Assembly: GCA_030539155.1 (NCBI GenBank)
Contig: JAUNSP010000007.1
Coordinates: forward strand, 1 to 37,175
DNA: 37,175 nt
Origin: Clostridia bacterium
GTDB taxonomy: Bacteria > Bacillota > Clostridia > TANB77 > CAG-508
Reading direction: 5' to 3'
Below are positions 1-6,731 of the stretch, in pieces. The notes beneath the pieces were generated by a model. That model did not search any database, was not told the origin of the DNA, and worked only from the letters and a program-made list of their open reading frames with translations. Numbering within the stretch: position 1 is the stretch's first letter; every line of letters begins with the position of its first letter. Position numbers and translations under genes: made by a program.

Positions 1-1
1 T

Positions 2-271
2 ATTTATAATATGATTTTTCAATCTCCAGGCGGTTTTTCTGGAACTTCTAGTTCTTTATTTTATGGAAATCCAACCGAAAAAGAAAAAATGCTTGCAGAA
101 AGAGTCTTAAGAGGCGAATACTATTATCCAGCTACTAATGCCTTGTGGTTTTATGCCCCTAAAGCTAATGTTAGTTGTAGTGCAACGTGGTGGGATCAAC
201 CTTTAGCGGGCAGATATAAAAATCATTGTTTCTATCGGCCACTAAGTGGTGTCTGTAAAGAATTGCATTGA
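2..271 (+). CDS. SleB-type cell wall hydrolase, C-terminal part (5' end outside window)
   Basis: The 86+ visible residues match the end of the SleB / Hydrolase_2 family, the peptidoglycan lytic enzymes first known from spore cortex lysis. Family-typical pieces in order are QSPGGFSGT, a helix with AERVLRGEY, NALWFYAP and a closing NHCFYRP. The frame is open to the window edge and the first ATG falls inside the conserved domain, so the true start is upstream. It stops with TGA, followed by a strong hairpin terminator. It converges with the broken LysM amidase, so both neighbours are wall hydrolases. This is chromosome, not mobile DNA. Family call is fairly sure; substrate is inferred. Confidence 0.8.
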   Translation: MYNMIFQSPGGFSGTSSSLFYGNPTEKEKMLAERVLRGEYYYPATNALWFYAPKANVSCSATWWDQPLAGRYKNHCFYRPLSGVCKELH

Positions 272-292
272 TATTAGAGGTAGATAATATTC

Positions 293-330
293 AATAAAAT
301 GACTTAATTTAAAAACTAAGTCATTTTATT
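293..330 (+). terminator. Terminator after the SleB-type hydrolase
   Basis: A perfect 14-bp inverted repeat (AATAAAATGACTTA and its complement) encloses a 10-nt loop and is followed by T-rich sequence. It sits 21 bp past the stop codon. The stem arms are A/T-rich at the base, so it could work in both directions. Confidence 0.8.
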
Positions 331-534
331 TTTAGCTATATGCATTACCAATAACTATAAAAGAATAATTTTATTTATTGATAAAGGTAGGTACGATCAT
401 ACAAATGATAAGATGAAAAAATAAATATAACTACAAATTTCTTACTAATTATATTGTTTTTAAAAATGACAAGAATACTTGATGATACAAATATCATTTT
501 GAATTTTCTTTTAATAATTAACGTTAATTTATCC
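331..534. other. Intergenic spacer, no gene seen
   Basis: About 200 AT-rich bases between two convergent terminators. No ORF with a ribosome binding site, no strong palindrome and no RNA-like structure was found here. Confidence 0.5.
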
Positions 535-558
535 AAAAAACACCACCAAATATGGTGG
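535..558 (-). terminator. Terminator of the LysM amidase gene
   Basis: Stem CCACCA / TGGTGG with a 4-nt loop, followed on the minus strand by a run of six T. It lies 7 bp beyond the stop codon of the LysM fragment, so it was the terminator of the intact amidase gene. Confidence 0.75.
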
Positions 559-564
559 CTATAT

Positions 565-834
565 TTATTTTATGATGAGAATTTGACCAATTGATAATAA
601 ATTGCTTGTTAGGTTGTTGAGTCTTTTTAACTCTTCTACGGTAAGATTATATTTGCGGGCTATGGCATAAAGGTTATCTCCTTTTTGGACCACATAAATA
701 TTTTCTTCAGTGGAAGGAGATGTTACGATGAGGGTTTGACCTATTGATAATAAATTATTTGTTAAGTTATTGAGTCTTTTTAGTTCATCTACGGTAAGAT
801 TATACTTACGAGCTATTGAGTATAATGTATCTCC
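565..834 (-). pseudogene. LysM amidase, C-terminal fragment cut off by the small element
   Basis: The minus strand reads GDTLYSIARKYNLTVDELK and then a second LysM unit (QKGDNLYAIARKYN), ending in LSIGQILIIK and TAA. No start codon or RBS precedes it. The reading begins exactly where the small integrative element starts. Joining it across that element to the fragment that starts at 4074 restores an uninterrupted LysM domain in frame (QRGD plus TLYSIARKYN). It is therefore the severed 3' end of a peptidoglycan-binding amidase and is not expected to be expressed as such. Confidence 0.9.
829..834. repeat. Left copy of the 6-bp att core of the small element (ATCTCC)
   Basis: ATCTCC here and again at 4068-4073 bounds the inserted DNA. 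In the intact LysM repeats of the same gene this hexamer is continuous with sequence matching both outer flanks. It must contain the central crossover dinucleotide of the serine recombinase; which two bases cannot be told. Confidence 0.8.
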
Positions 835-845
835 GGATACATTTT

Positions 846-2411
846 TTATGTAACATTTTTAAATGTAAATATAATATCTACCTTCTTATCTTGATAGATG
901 TAGATTTTTTCAACTAAATTTATTATTAATTCTCTAGTTGGTTTTTCTAATGATAAAAATTCATCGATGTACTTTTCTATTTTTTTATTATCTATTGTAT
1001 TTTCATTTATTTTTTCATTTTGAAAATTATCAATATCTAATTTATTATTTTCTATCTCTTGCTTTAGATTTTCACTAATTCTTAAGTATTGCTCTTCATC
1101 AATAATGCCTTTTAGCATATCCATATAAGTTTTATCTAAATTTTGGGTTAATTTATTATTTGTTAGTTCTAAACTTTCTATTTGTTTAGTAATCTTTAAA
1201 ATATTATCTTCAAAAGTTATATTACCTAATGAATCTTTTATCTTATTTTTATCTAAATACTTTTTGCATACTTCTTCAATTTGTTCTAATATAACCTTTT
1301 CCAATATTTCATAATTATTTGTATGCGTTGTACAAACATGATATTTAGAGTATGTTCTATAATAATCACACGTGGTATAACTTCTTCTGGTTTTATTTTG
1401 GTATCTAATTATTATACGATGCTTACAATCACCACAATATAAAAGCCCATCTAATAAGTAAAATCTTTTCTTCTCTGGTCTTTTAACATTTTTAGGTAAG
1501 ATTGTTTGTACATAATTAAAAGTATCTCTATCAATTATTGCATCGTGTGTATTTTCTACTATTATATAGTCTTTAGGATTATTTTTTACTGTCTTTTTAA
1601 GTTTATAATTAATCTTTTTAGTTTTCCCTTGCACTGTATCTCCAACATATATTTGATTTATTAAAATTGATCTTATAGTTGTATCAAACCATATTCCTTT
1701 TTCTTGAGATAAAGTATTACCTTTAATACTTTTTGTATTCCATACATAATTATAATAAGATGCTGGAGTTTTTATTTTTTTATCAGTTAAATATTGTGCT
1801 ATAGAGTGATAAGTATTACCTTTAAGTGCTAAATCAAATATTAATCTAACAGTTTCTGCTTGTTTTTCATTTATTACTAAATGATTCTTATTATTTGGAT
1901 CTTTCATGTATCCAAAAGGGCATCTTCCTGATACATATAATCCATCTTTCATTCTAGTATGTAAACTTGATTTTACTTTTTTAGATATATCTTTAGCATA
2001 CATATCATTCATTATGGCTTTAAAAGGAGCAATATCATTACTTGTATTATCTATAAATGTATCTATTCCATCATTAATAGCAATATACCTAACATTATTA
2101 TTTGGAAAATACTTTTCAATTAATTCTCCTGTACCTATATAATCTCTACCTAATCTAGACATATCTTTAGTAATAATCATATTAATTCTTCCTAATTCAA
2201 TATCTTTAATCATCCTCTTAAAAGATGGTCTTTCAAAATTAGTTCCAGTAAATCCATCATCGACATATTCATCTATTAAATTATAATTATTCTCTTTGAT
2301 ATATTGATTAAGTAAGCTTCTTTGACTAACAATACTATCAGATTCAATGTTTCCATCATCTCTTGATAATCTTATATATATTCCTACTTTAAAACTATTA
2401 TTCCCTACCAT
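846..2411 (-). CDS. Large serine recombinase of the small element
   Basis: A 521-residue site-specific recombinase that integrates and excises DNA through a phosphoserine link. The resolvase domain starts with GIYIRLSRDDG (catalytic Ser16 from the chosen start). It is followed by DEYVDDGFTGTNFERP and IITKDMSRLGRDYIGTG, the recombinase domain, a zinc ribbon (YCGDC ... CDYYR ... C) and a C-terminal coiled coil. The chosen ATG has a good SD (AAGGAG) inside the end of the preceding small ORF and overlaps its stop as TAATG, which indicates translational coupling. The longer upstream reading has no RBS. The stop lies 12 bp from the element end, as usual for this class. Confidence 0.92.
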   Translation of the reverse strand: MVGNNSFKVGIYIRLSRDDGNIESDSIVSQRSLLNQYIKENNYNLIDEYVDDGFTGTNFERPSFKRMIKDIELGRINMIITKDMSRLGRDYIGTGELIEKYFPNNNVRYIAINDGIDTFIDNTSNDIAPFKAIMNDMYAKDISKKVKSSLHTRMKDGLYVSGRCPFGYMKDPNNKNHLVINEKQAETVRLIFDLALKGNTYHSIAQYLTDKKIKTPASYYNYVWNTKSIKGNTLSQEKGIWFDTTIRSILINQIYVGDTVQGKTKKINYKLKKTVKNNPKDYIIVENTHDAIIDRDTFNYVQTILPKNVKRPEKKRFYLLDGLLYCGDCKHRIIIRYQNKTRRSYTTCDYYRTYSKYHVCTTHTNNYEILEKVILEQIEEVCKKYLDKNKIKDSLGNITFEDNILKITKQIESLELTNNKLTQNLDKTYMDMLKGIIDEEQYLRISENLKQEIENNKLDIDNFQNEKINENTIDNKKIEKYIDEFLSLEKPTRELIINLVEKIYIYQDKKVDIIFTFKNVT

Positions 2412-2590
2412 TAATTTATACTCCTTTCTTTTTGGGAATAATGAGTACAATTAGATGGTAGCTCTATTTTTAATATATTGCAAGTCATGTCTATCTTTTT
2501 TTGTATTTCAATTTTTAATACTTCAGTAATTATTTCATTTAAAGATTTACCATTTTCTTTAAATTTTAAATTAACTTTGTATTTAACCAT
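2411..2590 (-). CDS. Small coupled ORF directly upstream of the recombinase
   Basis: A 59-residue lysine- and isoleucine-rich protein with no recognised domain. It begins MVKYKVNLKFKENGKSLNEI and ends SQKERSIN. Its SD (GGAGG, 11 nt upstream) lies within the end of the previous tiny ORF, and its stop overlaps the recombinase ATG. It is therefore translated as part of the recombinase operon. Such short proteins often precede large serine recombinases in gut Bacillota elements; a role as directionality factor or regulator is only a guess. Its cysteines (CNILKIELPSNC) could bind metal. Confidence 0.6.
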   Translation of the reverse strand: MVKYKVNLKFKENGKSLNEIITEVLKIEIQKKIDMTCNILKIELPSNCTHYSQKERSIN

Positions 2591-2690
2591 AGAGTTTAGT
2601 ACCTCCAATTAATTCTATGGTTATAAACTTTGTTTTAGTAATATCATTTAGTATGCTTCTAACATACCACATAATATTACTTAATATCAT
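2583..2690 (-). CDS. Tiny ORF (35 aa) in the recombinase leader
   Basis: It starts with an ATG behind a very good SD (ATGGAGGTAT) and encodes a protein beginning MILSNIMWYVRSILNDITK and ending GGTKLYG. The stop overlaps the start of the following small ORF by 8 bp, so the two are likely coupled. No family is recognised. The density of SD-ATG pairs in this leader argues that it is translated, but the function is unknown; it may pace ribosomes or encode a small regulator. Confidence 0.45.
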   Translation of the reverse strand: MILSNIMWYVRSILNDITKTKFITIELIGGTKLYG

Positions 2691-2739
2691 ATACCTCCAT
2701 TATATTCTGCAGATACATCATCTCCTTTGCATGATGCAT
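2677..2739 (-). CDS. Tiny leader ORF (20 aa)
   Basis: An ATG follows GTGGAGGTACC, an excellent SD, and 20 codons run to TAA, overlapping the next tiny ORF by 14 bp. A TATAAT box (ATTATA on the plus strand at 2774-2779) lies about 35 bp upstream and is the likely promoter for the whole leader and recombinase operon. It could be a leader peptide rather than a functional protein. Confidence 0.35.
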   Translation of the reverse strand: MHHAKEMMYLQNIMEVYDIK

Positions 2740-2832
2740 GGTACCTCCACAAATAAGAAGAGTCAAGTCATAAATTATAGAAAATTTCGTCTATCATCCT
2801 AAAAAGATTTGAAATTTATTAAATTATGAAGC

Positions 2833-2933
2833 AGCAGGATAAGATGCTTGCACAACAGCACCTATTAATCGCTTATTTCATAAGAAATTGGTATGTGCAA
2901 GTCTTATTTTGCACTTGCAAAATTCATCCTGCT
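2833..2933. other. Branched inverted-repeat structure, oriT-like or RNA-like
   Basis: Three nested or adjacent stems form a three-way junction. The outer stem is AGCAGGAT / ATCCTGCT. The long arm is AAGA-TG-CTTGCACA pairing with TGTGCAAG-TCTT (2841-2854 with 2894-2905), and contains an inner CTTAT/ATAAG hairpin. The short arm is ATTTTGCACTTGCAAAAT at 2906-2923. The structure lies outside the genes, between the cargo terminator and the recombinase promoter. The short arm and the AGCAGGATAA block recur near the ICE relaxase operon (15433-15525) at nearly the same spacing. The best reading is an origin of transfer recognised in trans; a structured RNA is the alternative. Confidence 0.6.
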
Positions 2934-3001
2934 AAAGTAGGTTGATATAAAAGAGAAAATAATGATTTTATATTATTATTTCAATAATTGAAGAAACAAA
3001 A

Positions 3002-3045
3002 AATCATCCTAATTTCTAATTTTCATTAATTTTTATAGGATGATT
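3002..3045 (-). terminator. Terminator of the cargo gene pair
   Basis: AATCATCCT / AGGATGATT, a 9-bp stem, followed on the minus strand by six T. It begins 9 bp past the stop of the CFI-box-like gene and separates cargo transcription from the recombinase operon. Confidence 0.8.
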
Positions 3046-3053
3046 AATTTTTA

Positions 3054-3632
3054 TTAATTATTAGTTTTTAATTTTAAAGTTTTTACAAGTCTATTTATTA
3101 ATGCTGGTTTTGCAAATTGCTGTTCTAATGCTAAAACACTATTTTTATATCTGCTATATGCTGCATCATAGTTTCCTTGTTCAATTTGTTTGACACAATA
3201 ATCTACTATGTTATCATAAATATAATCATAAACTATACCAGAATTTTCTTCTTTATTAATAGTTTCAACAATTATCGGTGCTACTTCATAATAATGTTCA
3301 ATATCTTCTTTTGAAACAAAATTATTTCTAAACCATCTTAATACTGTTAATTCATAACAATTATCATCAAATTTTTCTTGGAAATACTTCATACATGCTG
3401 AAGTTAAATAACAACTACCAGATCCCGAACTTGTATCACTTTTATCTGGTCCATGTGTTGTAGAACTCCACGACTCTTTATCATAATTTACATTAACGTG
3501 TGCTGCATCATGTGGTTTATCAACTTCTCCTCCATAAAAACTAATGTGATCGTTTCCATTTTTATCAGTAGTTATTTTTATAGTAACACCTTCATCATTT
3601 ACATAATTTCCATACTTATCCCTATCTGCCAT
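3054..3632 (-). CDS. CFI-box-like protein, cargo of the small element
   Basis: 192 residues. The N-terminal 70 are polar and glycine/serine-rich (DKYGNYVNDEG, then a SSGSGS linker). Then comes CYLTSACMKYFQEKFDDNCYELTVLRWFR followed by a helical tail. The C-x-x-T-x-A-C block, DDCYEL-like segment and LRxFR resemble the C-terminal 'CFI-box' domain (usually CFITTAVC ... DDCYELTxLRxFRD); Cys74, Cys80 and Cys92 fit it. The biochemical role of that domain is not established to my knowledge. The start was chosen at MADRDKYG because GGAGGTG lies 7 nt before it; the upstream ATG contains the SD itself. It overlaps the preceding gene by 11 bp. Confidence 0.6.
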   Translation of the reverse strand: MADRDKYGNYVNDEGVTIKITTDKNGNDHISFYGGEVDKPHDAAHVNVNYDKESWSSTTHGPDKSDTSSGSGSCYLTSACMKYFQEKFDDNCYELTVLRWFRNNFVSKEDIEHYYEVAPIIVETINKEENSGIVYDYIYDNIVDYCVKQIEQGNYDAAYSRYKNSVLALEQQFAKPALINRLVKTLKLKTNN

Positions 3633-3981
3633 TATTAACACCTCCAATTTTAATTTCTGATATTCTCAAAGAAATAATTGCATCTAACCACAACAAAGAC
3701 CACTCTGCAAAATAAGATTTTAAAGATTTTGTCTCAGTATCTAAATCTATTAAATCAAATTTTATATTTTCTAATTTTTCTTCATCTATGGATACCAAGT
3801 TTCCTTTATTTACATATGTTGATAAAACTATTTTAGTTTCAGCTAAAACTTTTTCAAAATTTTCTTTTTGCTCTTTGTATATATCAAATTGAGTTGAAAC
3901 TGTAACATAATAAATTAAATTTTTAAAAGCATAATCGATATTTTCTTTTGTTGGGTTTCCTACATTAAAAGTTTCCTCCAT
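3622..3981 (-). CDS. Unknown protein paired with the CFI-box-like gene
   Basis: 119 residues, acidic and mostly helical by composition (ENFEKVLAETKIVLSTYVNK, DTETKSLKSYFAEWSLLWLDA). No domain recognised, no signal peptide or membrane span. An ATG with AAGGAG 8 nt upstream was chosen over an upstream TTG. Its end overlaps the start of the CFI-box-like gene, so the two form a coupled pair. A two-gene cargo on a minimal element suggests a defence, toxin-antitoxin or fitness role, but nothing in the sequence identifies which. Confidence 0.6.
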   Translation of the reverse strand: MEETFNVGNPTKENIDYAFKNLIYYVTVSTQFDIYKEQKENFEKVLAETKIVLSTYVNKGNLVSIDEEKLENIKFDLIDLDTETKSLKSYFAEWSLLWLDAIISLRISEIKIGGVNNGR

Positions 3982-4067
3982 TAACAAATCTCCTTTCTTG
4001 CCTTATATTATATATCTTTTTCAAAATAAATCAATATTTTTTACTCATTATTCCCCATAAATAACTA

Positions 4068-4073
4068 ATCTCC
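4068..4073. repeat. Right copy of the 6-bp att core (ATCTCC)
   Basis: Matches 829-834. To its right the LysM coding sequence resumes (TCTTTGCACTGTATAGG); to its left is element DNA. Confidence 0.8.
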
Positions 4074-4415
4074 TCTTTGCACTGTATAGGTTGTAACTGT
4101 TTCTTCTGGGATGATTACTTCAACTGGTGGCGCGACTTGCAATACTTGCCCAATTGATAGGGTATTGCTTGTTAAATTGTTAAGTGTTTTTAGTTCATCT
4201 ACGGTAAGATTATACTTGCGAGCTATCGAGTATAATGTATCTCCTCTTTGTACTGTATAGGTTGTAACTGTTTCTTCTGGGATGATTACTTCAACTGGTG
4301 GTGCGACTTGCAATACTTGCCCAATTGATAGGGTATTGCTTGTTAAATTGTTAAGTGTTTTTAGTTCATCTACAGTAAGATTATACTTGCGAGCTATTGA
4401 GTATAATGTATCTCC
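4074..4415 (-). repeat. Two near-identical 171-bp LysM tandem repeats
   Basis: Units 4074-4244 and 4245-4415 differ at only a few bases and each encodes 57 residues (linker APPVEVIIPEETVTT plus one LysM). They are coding repeats of the amidase and supply the reference for the small element's junctions. Confidence 0.9.
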
Positions 4416-4784
4416 TCTTTGTACTGTATAGGTTGTTTGTTCAACACCAGATGGTAGTGTGTATGGAACACCAGCATAATTTGCAACAGCTTTCACTACT
4501 GCTTCACCTAATATTTCATAGTTATCTGTGAGGTTTTTTACATTAGATGCAGTGTCATCTATAAATCCATATTCTATAACAACAGGTTCAGTTTTTCCTG
4601 TATTGCGGTGTATAAAGTAATAATCTTTACTTGTATCAGATGGGAGACGACGTTGATAATATTTTCTTATAGGCTGACCTGTATTGCCAATGGATTCTAG
4701 TATGGAAGCTGCAAGAGTGTCGGAATTACGAAGAGCATAAATAGTTTCAGCACCCGTGCCACCCCGTGCATTTCTAGGTGGTGA
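4074..4784 (-). pseudogene. LysM N-acetylmuramoyl-L-alanine amidase, internal fragment between two insertions
   Basis: Read on the minus strand, the start side is the C-terminal half of an Amidase_3 catalytic domain: GGTGAETIYALRNSDTLA, then KYYQRRLPSDTSKDYYFIHR and VVIEYGFIDD (conserved Glu). A linker (NYAGVPYTLPSG) and LysM units (TYTVQRGDTLYSIARKYN) follow. It is open through both LysM copies and cut off at the small element. Its 5' side ends near 4770-4785, where homology to amidases stops and an in-frame TAA appears. This is the left junction of the ICE. The enzyme cleaves the MurNAc to L-Ala bond, but here the active site is split and the gene should be dead unless both elements excise. 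Confidence 0.9.
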
Positions 4785-4816
4785 TTAAATTGAGCAAAAA
4801 AAAATATTTTTTTTAG

Positions 4817-6460
4817 TTATTTTCCCCTTGAACCATAAGGGTTTCTTGGACCCTCTGGATCTTTATATTTAAATACATCTTTTTTTATCAAATTAAATTT
4901 GTATTTAATTTCAACATTTCTATATTGATCAATTTCTATCTTATCTATAATTGCAAATAGTAAATCTCTACTAATATTATTTGTATTTAATAATTCTCTA
5001 ATTTTATCAGTATAATCTGGTATTTTATTTTTTTGTGATTTTATTTGATTTTTACTATTTTCTATTTTTGTAATTTCCTTTTTTATTTTTGAAAGATTTT
5101 TCTCAATAGGAGCAGACATTAATTTATAAGAATCAGAAGTTAGCAAACCATCTAATTTATCATCGTATACTTGCTTCAATCTTCTTGTAAGTCTTTCTTT
5201 TTCTCTGCATAGTTCTTGATAATCAAGTTCAACATTATTCCTAGTATTAATTAAACTCCCAACTTTATTATTAACATATTCTATATCAAGTTCTTTTATA
5301 TATTGTTTTAATGTTTTAGTAACTTGCTTTAATAGTTGTTCCTCTAAGTAATTATACGGAAAAAAATGAGGTTCACATCTTCGCCTTTTAGGATCTCGTG
5401 CATATCTATTACAATTAACTGACCAATAATCATGATTTCTTCGATAAGCAACCGTTAAAAAGTTTCCACACTCTTTGCAAAAAATTAAGTTTTCAAACAA
5501 TCTCTTTTCTCTGGGTGTTTTTGTGCGAGTGATTTTCGGTGGTTTATCTTGAACAGATTGAAATGTTTCTTTATCAACCAATGCTTCATGAGTATCCTCA
5601 ACAATTATCCATAATGATTTATCAAGTGTAATTTTCTTCTTAGTTTTATAATTAATTTTTGTTTGTACATTTTGAACCATATCACCTGTATAAATTCTAT
5701 TTTTGAGAATCTTTCTTACAGAAGATATTGTCCATTCATCTTTATTTTGTAATCTAATAGAAAGTTTCGTATCTTTATACCCACTAGGAGTTGGAACATT
5801 TGCGTCATTTAATCTAGTTACGATTTCAGATATTCCTACACCATCAACATACCATTGAAATATTTTTTTAACAGTTGGTGCTGTTTCTGGATTCGGGATT
5901 AAATGTCCTTTATCTTCTGGATCTCTCATGTATCCATAACTAGGTAAACTTCCTATAAATTTACCATTAGATTTTTTTGAATGTAAAACATCTCTAATTT
6001 TATTTGAATTTTGCTTACTATAATAATCATTACAAGCAACTATAAAAGTAGAAGAATCATTACTAGCTTGATTTCTAGCACTATCGTATGATTCCATAAT
6101 TGATATGAACCTAACTCTATTTTCTGGGAAAAATCTTTCCATATAATAACCAGTATTTACATGATCTCTTCCTAATCTTGATAAATCTTTTACTATTACA
6201 AGATTAATTTTCTTATCATTTATATCTTCTATCATTTTTTTAAATCCCGGTCTATCAAAATTAGTTCCAGAATAACCGTCATCAACATATTCAGCAACAT
6301 ATTTAAATCCATTTGAATTTATATAATTTAATAATATTTGTCGCTGATTCATTACACTTTCACTATCAGATTCATATTTCTTGTTTTTATCCTCTTGAGA
6401 TAATCTTATATATATTCCTGCATTATAATTAGCAGGCGAATCTAACAAACTGTTATACAA
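4817..6460 (-). CDS. Large serine recombinase of the ICE
   Basis: 547-residue large serine recombinase. The resolvase domain has GIYIRLSQEDKN (Ser21), YVDDGYSGTNFDRPGF and IVKDLSRLGRDHVNTG. These are followed by a recombinase domain, a zinc ribbon (CKECGNF ... CNRYARDPKRRRCEPH), a long coiled coil and a basic tail. The start is a TTG with AAGGAGG 5 nt upstream; the next ATG is too far inside the domain. The gene sits at the extreme left end with its stop about 30 bp from the amidase junction. It is clearly distinct in sequence from the recombinase of the small element, which explains the different target sites in the same host gene. Confidence 0.92.
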   Translation of the reverse strand: MYNSLLDSPANYNAGIYIRLSQEDKNKKYESDSESVMNQRQILLNYINSNGFKYVAEYVDDGYSGTNFDRPGFKKMIEDINDKKINLVIVKDLSRLGRDHVNTGYYMERFFPENRVRFISIMESYDSARNQASNDSSTFIVACNDYYSKQNSNKIRDVLHSKKSNGKFIGSLPSYGYMRDPEDKGHLIPNPETAPTVKKIFQWYVDGVGISEIVTRLNDANVPTPSGYKDTKLSIRLQNKDEWTISSVRKILKNRIYTGDMVQNVQTKINYKTKKKITLDKSLWIIVEDTHEALVDKETFQSVQDKPPKITRTKTPREKRLFENLIFCKECGNFLTVAYRRNHDYWSVNCNRYARDPKRRRCEPHFFPYNYLEEQLLKQVTKTLKQYIKELDIEYVNNKVGSLINTRNNVELDYQELCREKERLTRRLKQVYDDKLDGLLTSDSYKLMSAPIEKNLSKIKKEITKIENSKNQIKSQKNKIPDYTDKIRELLNTNNISRDLLFAIIDKIEIDQYRNVEIKYKFNLIKKDVFKYKDPEGPRNPYGSRGK

Positions 6461-6546
6461 ATTTTCCTCCTTCCTTTTTGCTTATTTGCTAAATTCCTTT
6501 CTAAGACATGTCGATGATAACATGAATTTTTTTAAAACACAAATCA

Positions 6547-6684
6547 TTATTTAGAATTTAGCTCACTTTCTTTTTGTTTTTGAATTTCTAACTGCTTAAT
6601 AATGTATTCAACAATAATATCTGCAAAGTTTTTTTTACTTTCAGATATTTCTGTTATATTTAAATCTTTTTTTAACTTAGACAT
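6547..6684 (-). CDS. Small ORF upstream of the ICE recombinase
   Basis: 45 residues beginning MSKLKKDLNITEISESKKNF and ending KQKESELNSK, with GGGGAT 6 nt before the ATG. It lies between VirD4 and the recombinase in the same direction. It is a charged helical protein with no recognised domain. It occupies the same position as the small ORF upstream of the other recombinase, so a shared accessory role in recombination is possible; the sequences are not obviously related. Confidence 0.5.
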   Translation of the reverse strand: MSKLKKDLNITEISESKKNFADIIVEYIIKQLEIQKQKESELNSK

Positions 6685-6731
6685 TTATATCCCCATTAAA
6701 AAATATGTGTTTTATATCGTAATAATACATA

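Larger units (their letters stand above)
835..4073. mobile_element. Small serine-recombinase integrative element (3.2 kb) in a LysM repeat
   Basis: The boundaries come from comparing the two ends with intact LysM copies in the same gene. Left of it the LysM text runs to GTATCTCC, and right of it resumes at ATCTCCTCTTTG. Removal of 3239 bp gives an intact in-frame LysM unit. Contents: a large serine recombinase at the left end, three tiny coupled ORFs upstream of it, a branched inverted-repeat structure resembling a region next to the ICE relaxase operon, a terminator, and two cargo genes. It has no relaxase or conjugation gene, so at most it is mobilised in trans. Confidence 0.85.

Noticed and set aside
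4074-4415. Regular repeats that might suggest a CRISPR array
   Set aside because: The 171-bp units are coding, in frame and encode LysM domains; there are no spacers.
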